DNA from: Thermoguttaceae bacterium | GTDB taxonomy: Bacteria; Planctomycetota; Planctomycetia; Pirellulales; Thermoguttaceae | Direction: 5' to 3' | NCBI GenBank assembly: GCA_024653385.1 | Contig: JANLFZ010000442.1 | Span: forward strand, 1 to 5,307 | Length of the DNA: 5,307 nucleotides | In this document: positions 1 to 5,307 of the stretch, one piece after another | How positions within the stretch are numbered: the stretch's first letter is position 1 | Layout: every line of letters starts with the position of its first letter | The notes under the pieces: model-generated | The model's database searches: none | What the model was told of the DNA's origin: nothing | What the model saw: only the letters and a program-made list of their open reading frames with translations | Position numbers and translations under genes: made by a program

Positions 1-196
1 CGCGCCACGCAAGGATCTCGCCGAGATGGTAGTTGCCCATGCCGCCAACGCCGATGAACCCGAAGGTGAGCTTCTCGTGGGCCCCGGCGGCGGCCAGCGC
101 GCCGGAGGGGACCAGGTGGGGCACGGCCAGGGCCGCGCCCGCGGCCGCCCCGGCCGTCTTGAGAAACTCGCGGCGAGCCAGTCTGTCGTGTTGCAT
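1..196 (-). CDS. Tat-exported Gfo/Idh/MocA family oxidoreductase (5' part only)
   Basis: Partial gene: the first 65 codons are present and the rest lies off the left edge. The protein begins MQHDRLARREFLKTAG, a twin-arginine signal (R8-R9-E-F-L-K) followed by an Ala-rich hydrophobic stretch (about 15-37). Right after it comes a beta strand and dinucleotide-binding loop, GFIGVGGMGNYH (46-57), with the G-x-G-x-x-G pattern at G49, G51 and G54. A Tat signal directly followed by this Rossmann motif is typical of the secreted Gfo/Idh/MocA proteins abundant in planctomycetes. The family uses NAD(P)(H) to oxidise or reduce sugars, inositols or related compounds, and some members act as glycosidases (GH109). 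The substrate cannot be told from this fragment. I chose the second of two adjacent ATGs (196) because AGGAG at 202-206 lies 5 nt from it but only 2 nt from the ATG at 199. The family call is fairly secure; periplasmic location is inferred from the signal. Confidence 0.88.
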   Translation of the reverse strand, partial: MQHDRLARREFLKTAGAAAGAALAVPHLVPSGALAAAGAHEKLTFGFIGVGGMGNYHLGEILAWR

Positions 197-201
197 CATC
201 T

Positions 202-206
202 CTCCT
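202..206 (-). promoter_or_regulatory. Ribosome binding site of the Gfo/Idh/MocA gene
   Basis: Reads AGGAG on the minus strand. It favours the ATG at 196 (5-nt spacer) over the tandem ATG at 199 (2-nt spacer). Confidence 0.65.
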
Positions 207-282
207 GCCTTTCCGTGTCCAGGGGAAGGAAACGCCCGGACCGCGGGGTCGCCCCCGCTCGGCCGATGCGACTCATCCCATC

Positions 283-311
283 AACCTAACGCGGGGACGC
301 CGACGGCTCAA
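283..311 (-). promoter_or_regulatory. Weak candidate sigma70-like promoter for the Gfo/Idh/MocA gene
   Basis: On the minus strand TTGAGC (306-311) is followed after exactly 17 nt by TAGGTT (283-288). The -35 box matches 4 of 6 consensus bases; the -10 matches only 3 of 6, but keeps the key T-A and final T. It would start RNA near 276, about 80 nt before the start codon. It lies in the 133-nt gap between the small membrane-protein gene and the oxidoreductase. The spacing is good but the -10 is poor, so the oxidoreductase could instead be read through from upstream. Confidence 0.3.
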
Positions 312-331
312 GGGACCCAATGACGCGGTCG

Positions 332-538
332 TCATATCCACCACGCGATCAGCGCAAGCACGACGAAGACGATCACCATGAAGCCGACGATCCACACGGC
401 CACGCGCAAGGCGTGGTGAAGAATCGGGGCCATCTCCTCGTGCCGGGTCGCCGCGTAGACCAGACTCACCGTGACGATCAGCGGGATCGCGTACCAGAGG
501 TGATGGACGTTCATGTCGGCCAGCAGAAGATTCCCCAT
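332..538 (-). CDS. Small two-helix membrane protein, hypothetical
   Basis: This 68-aa protein (MGNLLLADMNVHHLWYAIPL...) has two predicted membrane helices. Helix one is about residues 11-30 (LWYAIPLIVTVSLVYAA), then a short polar His-rich loop (TRHEEM...LHHALR), then helix two from about 44 to the C-terminus, ending in WWI. No enzymatic motif is visible and I assign no function. It sits directly downstream of the DUF6677-like gene and is very probably co-transcribed with it. The start is uncertain. An in-frame ATG at 556 would give 74 aa (MKGTRAMGN...) and would overlap the upstream stop as ATGA, the classic sign of translational coupling. I chose 538 because a purine-rich GAAAGGT lies about 10 nt before it and the peptide reads as a natural N-terminus, but 556 is nearly as likely. 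The stop (TGA, 332-334) is clear. Confidence 0.7.
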   Translation of the reverse strand: MGNLLLADMNVHHLWYAIPLIVTVSLVYAATRHEEMAPILHHALRVAVWIVGFMVIVFVVLALIAWWI

Positions 539-552
539 CGCCCTAGTACCTT

Positions 553-1206
553 TCATCCGTTGAGGCCCTGATCGCCACCCTGGCCCGAGGGAGTTTTGGC
601 CTCCGGCTCGTCCTCGTCCTCGTCGTCTTTTTTCTTGTCGGGCTCGGGAAACACGGGCCCGCCCCACGCATCGTAGATCGCCAGAATGTTCAGGAGTCCG
701 GCAATCATCGTGTACACCGTACCCAATTCGAAATAGGTGTGGAGCTTCTGGTGCAGTTCGTCGAGCGTCGGGCCGACCCCGCGATCCCCCTGGCGCGGCG
801 GGGCCATGAAGCCATTGAGGATCGGCGCCTTGTTGTTGCGGACCCGGCTAGCTTGGACCAAGGCGGGCATGGCGGGAAGCCCGATGCCGATCTGGCAAAG
901 GAACGGGAGCCGGGTATCGTCTTCATCCCATGCGGCGTACACCACCCGGGCCCAACCTGTCTCGCGGCTTCCGCCCAGGTAGCACCCATACGCGAACGTG
1001 GCCATCAGGCACACAAAGAACAACACGCCCTTGGCCGTGCGCCCTTGGTAGATATGCCCCAGCCCAGGCACCAGCCACGCCAGAAAAGCTGCCAGGGCGG
1101 GGTCTTTCAGGACCAGTTCCCTCGCTTCTTGTGAGTTGGTCGTCTCTGGCACGCTCGGCACCTCGCTCGTTGCCCCGATCGGCCGCTTGGGTGGGATGCT
1201 TACCAT
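553..1206 (-). CDS. Polytopic membrane protein, DUF6677-like (TM2-like N-terminal region)
   Basis: This is a 217-aa protein with a polar N-terminus (1-33). The signature segment DPALAAFLAWLVPGLGHIYQGRTAKGVLFFVCLM (35-68) resembles the TM2-type layout: a helix, a Gly/Pro-rich turn with a Tyr-Gln-Gly motif, then a second helix. More hydrophobic segments lie at about 100-118 (FLCQIGIGLPAMPALVQ) and 160-182 (ELGTVYTMIAGLLNILAIYDAW). The C-terminal tail is strongly charged (DKKKDDEDEDEPEAK, 190-204) and probably cytoplasmic. From memory this matches an uncharacterised planctomycete family, DUF6677; its function is unknown and I propose none. The start ATG (1204-1206) has GAGGA at 1215-1219, 8 nt upstream. 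The TGA stop overlaps an ATG of the next minus-strand gene, suggesting a two-gene operon. It is divergent from the glycosidase gene, with 112 nt between start codons. Confidence 0.82.
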   Translation of the reverse strand: MVSIPPKRPIGATSEVPSVPETTNSQEARELVLKDPALAAFLAWLVPGLGHIYQGRTAKGVLFFVCLMATFAYGCYLGGSRETGWARVVYAAWDEDDTRLPFLCQIGIGLPAMPALVQASRVRNNKAPILNGFMAPPRQGDRGVGPTLDELHQKLHTYFELGTVYTMIAGLLNILAIYDAWGGPVFPEPDKKKDDEDEDEPEAKTPSGQGGDQGLNG

Positions 1207-1226
1207 TCTAGTGTTCCTCGGCCGCG

Positions 1227-1255
1227 TTGCCAGGGCAAAACGCCCGGGCTATGAT
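1227..1255 (+). promoter_or_regulatory. Sigma70-like promoter of the 877-aa glycosidase gene
   Basis: TTGCCA (1227-1232) and TATGAT (1250-1255) each match 5 of 6 consensus bases and are separated by exactly 17 nt. Initiation near 1262 would leave a leader of about 57 nt. The -35 box is part of a perfect 5-2-5 inverted repeat, TTGCC-AG-GGCAA (1227-1238), and the spacer ends in the 8-bp palindrome GCCCGGGC (1242-1249). Either could be an operator half, but short palindromes are frequent in GC-rich DNA. Confidence 0.6.
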
Positions 1256-1308
1256 CGACGCCAAACAACCGCTGAGTGAGCAAACCCCATCCAGCCCCCC
1301 TTCTTTGT

Positions 1309-1313
1309 GGAGA
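1309..1313 (+). promoter_or_regulatory. Ribosome binding site that decides the start of the glycosidase gene
   Basis: GGAGA at 1309-1313 lies 5 nt before the ATG at 1319. It overlaps the in-frame GTG at 1307, which ORF callers could take as the start; that GTG has no comparable site of its own and would put charged residues ahead of the signal peptide. Confidence 0.7.
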
Positions 1314-1318
1314 CCATC

Positions 1319-3952
1319 ATGTCGCGCTGCAACGCGCTTGGATCGGTCCTGGTGTTGCTTTTCGTCACACCAGCCGCCGACCGGATACGGGCGGCTGCCC
1401 CCGCTTCGGACAGAACATCGCCGGTCACCCCCGTTGTGGATTTCCGTTTTGCCCCCGTATGGTGGCAAACCTCGATCTGCCTGCCCGACGATTGGCAGAA
1501 AACCCTGGTCGGCAAAGAGGGAACGTTGCTCTACGACTTTCCCGGCAAGTACTCCGGGTTCAAGACGCGGATCGGGCTGAGCCTCGGCACCGGCGAGAAA
1601 TGGCTGCGGCAAGAGCTGGTTTCACCCAGGGTGCCGATCGTGCGCACGCTGAAGCAGTTGGGCACGGTCGAGGCCGTCGAAGAAGCGTTTGCCGTCACCC
1701 CGCCCTTCATGCTCCAAGAGGCGAAGAAGCCCGAGCCCCAGGTCGTCGAGCGGCTCGACGGCGGGGGCGGAATCAAGGGCTGGGCCAAGCCGAACACGGC
1801 GTGCGACCCCTTTTTCAACGACATCGCCGTGGGCTGGAACGACTCGATCCGCTACCGCCTTCGCGCCACGCCAGGCACAGCGTACACGGTCGTCGTGGGG
1901 CTCTGCGAGAGTTGGCATCCCGAGCCGGGCAAACGGGTGCTCGACTTGAAGATCGAGGGCAAGACCCGCAAGACCGTCGATCTCGTGGCGCAGCCCGGGC
2001 GGCACGTGCCCGCGCTGTTCCCCTTCGAGGCGACCGACGAGAACGGCGACGGCGCGATCGACATCGAGGTGGCGGCCGCGCCCGGGTCCACGGACCAGAA
2101 TAGCATTCTCAACGTGCTGTGGGTTTTCCAGGGCACGGCCCCGCCGGTCCACGAGTTGATGACCGGCAAGAGCCCGCGCCCGGCCTTGGCCCACGTGAAC
2201 TGCGGCCACGAGCCGGCCAGGATGGGCCCGCCGCGACACGATATCCTCTTGGTCCGGCTCAGCAACCGCGGTGCGGCCGAGGCAATCGTCCAGCCGATCC
2301 TCACGATCGACAGCGAGCAAGCGATCCGTAGCGATCCAGCCGGCCAACGGGTCCAGATCGGCGACGCGACCACGGTGTTCTCTCCGGACGCGTTCCAAAG
2401 GACCTCCGAGGCGCCGGGCAAGATGGTGCTTCGCTTGGCGGAGGTGCGACTCAAGCCGGGTGCCGAGCGGCTCTTGTTGTTGGGCGTTCTTCGCGGCGTG
2501 TCCTCGCCCGACCGCGCCTTGCTCTACCCGCAATCCAGCGCGCACGCCTTGGCCATGCGCAAAGCCGCCGAGGAGTACTGGCAGAAGGCCGATCTTCCCT
2601 ACGGCCGGCTCGAAGTGCCCGACCCTGGCATTCAGGCCCTCATCGACGGGTCGATCCGCAACATCTACCAAGCCCGGGAGATCAAGAAGGGGCTTCCCGC
2701 ATTCCAGGTGGGACCCACGTGCTACCGCGGGCTGTGGGTCGTCGACGGCTCGTTCTTGATGGAGTCGATCGCGTTCCTGGGCCGCGCCGACGAGGCGCGC
2801 AACGGCGTCCGCTACCTCTTGAGTTTCCAGCGCGACGACGGGGCCTTCATGCTGATCAACGGGCACTGGAAAGAGACCGGCATCGCGCTCTGGGCCGTCA
2901 CGCGCCACGCGCGCCTGACGGGCGACAAGGCGTGGCTGGCCGAGGTCTGGCCCAAGCTCGAGCGCGGTTGGGAGTACATCCGCACGATGCGCCGCGAGGC
3001 CTCGAAGGACCCCAAGGCCCTGAACTACGGACTGATTCCCGAGGGCTTTAGCGACGGCGGTTTGGGCGAGACGCTTCCCGAGTACACGAATGTCTATTGG
3101 ACGCTCGCCGGCATGAAGGCCGCCGTGGAGTCTGCCCGGTGGCTCGGCAAGACCGCCCAGGCCGACCAGTGGCAGCGCGAGTACGACGACTTCTATGCCA
3201 CGTTCCGCCGCGCGGCCGAACGCGACGCGCGCACCGACCCGCACGGCAACCGCTATGTGCCGATCAGCATGAAGCCCCAGACCAAGGTCTCGCCCCAGAA
3301 GGCCCAGTGGGCGTTCCTGCACGCCGTGTTCCCCGGCAAGGTGTTCGCCCACGACGACCCGTTGGTCCTGGGCAACCTGGCCATGCTTCGCGCGGTCGAG
3401 TGCGAGGGGCTCGTGCGCGACACGGGCTGGGTGGCCAACGGCGTGTGGAACTACTTCGGGTCGTTCTACGCCCACGCCTGGCTGTGGCAGGGGCACGGGC
3501 AAAAGGCGGCCGAGACGCTTTACGCCTTCGCCAACCACGCCTCGCCTTTGCTGTGCTGGCGCGAGGAACAGATGCCGCAAGGCGAGGGACCGGCCAATTG
3601 CGGCGACATGCCGCACAACTGGGCCAGCGCCGAGTTCATTCGCTTGGTTCGCCACCTCGTCGTGCTGGAACGCGGCGACGAACTGCACCTTTGCGAGGGC
3701 CTGCCCACCGCGTGGATCCGGCCGGGCAAGGCGATCCGTGCCAAGGACATCCTCACCGAGTTCGGCCCGATGGCCCTGGAGCTTCGCATTGCGGCCGACG
3801 GATCGAAGGTCCACCTGGCGCTCGATCCGCCGCGGCGCAACCCGCCCCGGCGGATCGTGCTGCACCTCGACGGCTGGTCGGGCGGTCAAGGCAGGCTCGA
3901 ACTCCCAGGCGAAGGACGCATCGAGAAGGAGATCCCCGTTCAACGAAAGTAG
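1319..3952 (+). CDS. Secreted malectin-like / six-hairpin glycosidase-like protein (877 aa)
   Basis: This complete gene starts at ATG 1319, supported by GGAGA 5 nt upstream. Residues 1-26 form a Sec-type signal peptide (MSRCNALGSVLVLLFVTPAA...). Residues about 166-272 form a beta-rich module resembling malectin-like carbohydrate-binding domains (VGWNDSIRYRLRATPG ... ILNVLWVFQG). It contains a Ca-loop-like DENGDGAID (240-248). A linker or beta domain (about 275-405) leads into an (alpha/alpha)6 toroid (about 416-790), the fold of GH78, GH15 and GH63-type enzymes. Marks include YRGLWVVDGSF (469-479), HWKETG (516-521), IPEGFSDGG (573-581) and CGDMPHNWASAEF (761-773). A C-terminal beta domain (about 800-877) closes the chain, an arrangement seen in alpha-L-rhamnosidase-like proteins. 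Acidic residues D476, E519, E575, D579 and D763 are candidate catalytic or substrate contacts, from motif position only. A carbohydrate-active role outside the cytoplasm is well supported; the CAZy family and substrate are not. It has its own promoter and a GH2 gene follows. Confidence 0.8.
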   Translation: MSRCNALGSVLVLLFVTPAADRIRAAAPASDRTSPVTPVVDFRFAPVWWQTSICLPDDWQKTLVGKEGTLLYDFPGKYSGFKTRIGLSLGTGEKWLRQELVSPRVPIVRTLKQLGTVEAVEEAFAVTPPFMLQEAKKPEPQVVERLDGGGGIKGWAKPNTACDPFFNDIAVGWNDSIRYRLRATPGTAYTVVVGLCESWHPEPGKRVLDLKIEGKTRKTVDLVAQPGRHVPALFPFEATDENGDGAIDIEVAAAPGSTDQNSILNVLWVFQGTAPPVHELMTGKSPRPALAHVNCGHEPARMGPPRHDILLVRLSNRGAAEAIVQPILTIDSEQAIRSDPAGQRVQIGDATTVFSPDAFQRTSEAPGKMVLRLAEVRLKPGAERLLLLGVLRGVSSPDRALLYPQSSAHALAMRKAAEEYWQKADLPYGRLEVPDPGIQALIDGSIRNIYQAREIKKGLPAFQVGPTCYRGLWVVDGSFLMESIAFLGRADEARNGVRYLLSFQRDDGAFMLINGHWKETGIALWAVTRHARLTGDKAWLAEVWPKLERGWEYIRTMRREASKDPKALNYGLIPEGFSDGGLGETLPEYTNVYWTLAGMKAAVESARWLGKTAQADQWQREYDDFYATFRRAAERDARTDPHGNRYVPISMKPQTKVSPQKAQWAFLHAVFPGKVFAHDDPLVLGNLAMLRAVECEGLVRDTGWVANGVWNYFGSFYAHAWLWQGHGQKAAETLYAFANHASPLLCWREEQMPQGEGPANCGDMPHNWASAEFIRLVRHLVVLERGDELHLCEGLPTAWIRPGKAIRAKDILTEFGPMALELRIAADGSKVHLALDPPRRNPPRRIVLHLDGWSGGQGRLELPGEGRIEKEIPVQRK

Positions 3953-3957
3953 CGGGT

Positions 3958-4005
3958 CGAACCGGCACGGTCGCGATTGCCGAGGGGCAAGAACGGCGAA
4001 CCGGC
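3958..4005 (+). repeat. 9-nt direct repeat CGAACCGGC (two copies)
   Basis: Identical copies lie at 3958-3966 and 3997-4005, with starts 39 nt apart. The first is just past the glycosidase stop codon; the second is inside the loop of the inverted repeat annotated at 3966-4019. No third copy was seen. The role is unknown and it may be chance. Confidence 0.4.
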
Positions 4006-4019
4006 CAGAGGCGACCGTG
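3966..4019 (+). repeat. 9-bp inverted repeat with nested hairpin downstream of the glycosidase
   Basis: CACGGTCGC (3966-3974) pairs perfectly with GCGACCGTG (4011-4019). The 36-nt interior contains a second perfect hairpin, TTGCC-GAGG-GGCAA (3977-3990), and a possible 3-bp stem CGG-CGAA-CCG (3994-4003), so the RNA could fold as a three-way junction. It begins 14 nt past the stop codon. No T-run follows, so it is not a standard intrinsic terminator. It might protect the mRNA 3' end, aid factor-dependent termination, or be a protein-binding site. Confidence 0.5.
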
Positions 4020-4030
4020 GATTGCGCCGA

Positions 4031-4059
4031 TTGAGGGGCTGCATGACCGGCGGTAGAAT
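4031..4059 (+). promoter_or_regulatory. Sigma70-like promoter of the GH2 gene
   Basis: TTGAGG (4031-4036, 4 of 6 consensus) and TAGAAT (4054-4059, 5 of 6) are separated by exactly 17 nt. RNA would start near 4066, giving a leader of about 74 nt. The -10 box lies between the arms of a 7-bp inverted repeat (4046-4052 and 4066-4072). This suggests the GH2 gene can be transcribed separately from the upstream glycosidase gene. Confidence 0.6.
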
Positions 4060-4072
4060 GGGCCTCGCCGGT
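4046..4072 (+). repeat. Inverted repeat flanking the -10 box (possible operator)
   Basis: ACCGGCG (4046-4052) and CGCCGGT (4066-4072) are perfect 7-bp arms around a 13-nt centre that contains the TAGAAT -10 box. The arm centres are 20 nt apart, about two helical turns, which would suit a dimeric repressor. Binding is inference only. Confidence 0.4.
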
Positions 4073-4139
4073 TGAGACGCGCAAAGCGGTTGGATCGTGC
4101 GTCCAGTGGGCTTTCGAATCTTCCGAGAGGACTGCCGAA

Positions 4140-5307
4140 ATGCGATATCTGTCGAGTCTTGTCGTCGCGACGATGGGTCTGTGGACGATGGCGGCCGATG
4201 CGGGCCCGTGGGTGCCTGCGAAGGGGCCGCTGGCCACGCGCTGGGCCGCGGCGGTCTCGCCCGCCAACGCCCTGCCCGAGTACCCCCGCCCGCAATTGGT
4301 GCGGCGCGATTGGCTCAATCTGAACGGCCTGTGGCAGCTTGCGTTCGGCAAGCCCGACGACGCGGTGCCCGCCGGCAAGGACCTCGGCCGGCAGGTGCTC
4401 GTGCCGTACCCGATCGAGTCGGCTTTGTCGGGCGTGATGGAGCACGCCGACCGCGTGTGGTATCGCCGCACGGTCGAGCTGCCGGCCGCGTGGAAAGGCC
4501 GCCGCGTGCTATTGCACTTCGGCGCGGTCGATTGGGAAGCCACCGTGTACGTCAACGGCAAGGAGGTCGGCTCGCACCGCGGCGGCTACGACGGGTTCTC
4601 GTTCGACGTGACCGAGGCCCTCAAACCGGACGGCCCCCAGGAACTGATCGTCAAGGTCTTCGATCCCACCGACCAGGGCGACCAGCCGCGCGGCAAGCAA
4701 GTGCTCAAACCCGGCGGGATCTTCTATACGCCATGCACCGGCATCTGGCAGACCGTGTGGTTGGAGCCCGTGCCCGAAAGCCGCATCGAGCGACTGGTGC
4801 TCGTGCCCGATGTCGATGCCTCGTGCCTGCGCCTGACCGTGGCGACGGCCGGGCGCGAGCGGGGCGGCGAGATCGAGGCCGTGGTGCGCGACGGCAGCCG
4901 CGAGGTCGCGCGCGTCGAGGGAGAGGCCAACCGGGAGATCCGCATCCCGATCCCCAAGGACGCCCTGAAGCTCTGGTCGCCCGAGAGACCGTTCCTCTAC
5001 GATCTGGCGGTCACGCTTCAGAAGGGCAAGAATGTGCTGGACGAGGTGACGAGCTACTTCGGCATGCGCAAGATCGACCTGGCCAAGGACGCGCAGGGCT
5101 TTGTGCGCATGCGGCTCAACGGCGAGTTCGTGTTTCAGATCGGGCCGCTCGACCAGGGGTTCTGGCCCGACGGCATCTACACGGCCCCGACCGACGAGGC
5201 CCTTCGGTTCGATATCGAGGTGACGCGCCAGTTGGGCTTCAACGCCACGCGCAAGCATGTGAAGGTCGAACCCGAACGGTGGTACTACTGGTGCGACAAG
5301 CTGGGAC
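4140..5307 (+). CDS. Secreted GH2 family glycoside hydrolase, LacZ-like (5' part only)
   Basis: The first 389 codons are present; the gene continues past the right edge. The ATG at 4140 has GAGAGGA (4125-4131) 8 nt upstream. Residues 1-21 look like a Sec signal peptide (MRYLSSLVVATMGLWTMAADAG). Residues about 48-210 match the GH2 sugar-binding jelly roll: YPRPQLVRRDWLNLNGLWQL, VPYPIESALSGV, RVWYRRTVELP, LHFGAVDWEATVYVNG, GGYDGFSFDVT, GIWQTVWLEPV. Residues about 212-312 form the Ig-like domain, ending in YFGMRKI. The TIM barrel begins near 315 (LNGEFVFQIG...LGFNATRKHVKVEP). The usual GH2 stretch resembling LRGVNxHE is replaced by IGPLDQGFWPDGIYTAP (334-350), a variant I associate with an uncharacterised subgroup. 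The catalytic glutamates fall outside the window, so activity (beta-galactosidase, beta-glucuronidase or other) is unresolved. GH2 membership is secure. Confidence 0.9.
   Translation, partial: MRYLSSLVVATMGLWTMAADAGPWVPAKGPLATRWAAAVSPANALPEYPRPQLVRRDWLNLNGLWQLAFGKPDDAVPAGKDLGRQVLVPYPIESALSGVMEHADRVWYRRTVELPAAWKGRRVLLHFGAVDWEATVYVNGKEVGSHRGGYDGFSFDVTEALKPDGPQELIVKVFDPTDQGDQPRGKQVLKPGGIFYTPCTGIWQTVWLEPVPESRIERLVLVPDVDASCLRLTVATAGRERGGEIEAVVRDGSREVARVEGEANREIRIPIPKDALKLWSPERPFLYDLAVTLQKGKNVLDEVTSYFGMRKIDLAKDAQGFVRMRLNGEFVFQIGPLDQGFWPDGIYTAPTDEALRFDIEVTRQLGFNATRKHVKVEPERWYYWCDKLG

Noticed and set aside
243..258. GCGGGG-TCGC-CCCCGC hairpin in the gap before the oxidoreductase
   Set aside because: Perfect but only 6 bp, all G/C, with no T-run on either side. 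It lies within the inferred leader of the oxidoreductase and is expected by chance at this base composition, so I do not call a terminator.
321..334. TGACG-CGGT-CGTCA hairpin overlapping the small membrane-protein stop codon
   Set aside because: A 5-bp stem without a following T-run; too weak to call a terminator.
1204..1209. TAGAAT on the minus strand resembling a -10 box
   Set aside because: It overlaps the ATG of the DUF6677-like gene itself, and no -35-like hexamer lies 16-18 nt upstream. Transcription from it would begin inside the gene, so the match is coincidental.
1307..1318. GTG at 1307 as the start of the glycosidase gene
   Set aside because: It overlaps the GGAGA ribosome site serving the ATG at 1319 and would add MET-I before a normal signal peptide, with no ribosome site of its own.
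1276..2103. 275-codon plus-strand frame overlapping the glycosidase start
   Set aside because: Its translation is Arg/Ala-rich with no domain, typical of an out-of-frame shadow in GC-rich DNA, and it conflicts with the well-supported frame from 1319.
3097..4056. 319-codon plus-strand frame overlapping the 3' part of the glycosidase
   Set aside because: Arg/Pro/Ala-rich shadow translation with no recognisable motif; the six-hairpin frame continues intact to 3952.
1622..4561. Stop-free antisense reading frame of 979 codons on the minus strand
   Set aside because: Through the glycosidase gene its codons align exactly with the sense codons, so its stops would correspond to sense TTA, CTA and TCA, which are rare in this GC-rich gene. 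It has no ribosome site or recognisable domain, and its translation is low-complexity. The sense protein is clearly real.

Overview
The window looks like a piece of a GC-rich planctomycete chromosome or metagenomic contig. This is inferred from four things: strong G/C bias at third codon positions, a Tat-exported Gfo/Idh/MocA-type oxidoreductase next to secreted glycosidases, a two-gene pair of small membrane proteins of a kind I associate with planctomycetes (DUF6677-like), and a divergent GH2 subtype common in that group. No mobile element, CRISPR array, rRNA or tRNA was seen.

Layout: two divergently transcribed halves. On the minus strand, reading leftwards from about 1206, come a 217-aa membrane protein (DUF6677-like), a two-helix membrane protein of 68 or 74 aa that overlaps or nearly abuts it, a 133-nt gap with a weak candidate promoter, and the first 65 codons of a Tat-signal Gfo/Idh/MocA oxidoreductase that runs off the left edge. 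On the plus strand are a complete 877-aa secreted protein (1319-3952; malectin-like module plus an (alpha/alpha)6 'six-hairpin' glycosidase-like domain) and, after a 187-nt gap, the first 389 codons of a secreted GH2 family glycosidase that runs off the right edge.

Both plus-strand genes are preceded by sigma70-like promoters with exactly 17-nt spacers (TTGCCA/TATGAT at 1227-1255 and TTGAGG/TAGAAT at 4031-4059). They may therefore be transcribed independently. The gap between them also holds a 9-bp inverted repeat enclosing a smaller hairpin just past the first stop codon, and a 7-bp inverted repeat whose arms flank the second promoter's -10 box.

Functionally, three of the five genes point to export of carbohydrate-active proteins (one Tat signal, two Sec-type signals). 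A reasonable inference is a small glycan or glycoside degradation neighbourhood: an uncharacterised six-hairpin enzyme, a LacZ/GH2-like exo-glycosidase and possibly a sugar or glycoside oxidoreductase. The DUF6677-like pair is probably an unrelated neighbour. The most unusual items are the two divergent glycosidases and the unexplained structures between them; I see no convincing evidence of a wholly new system.
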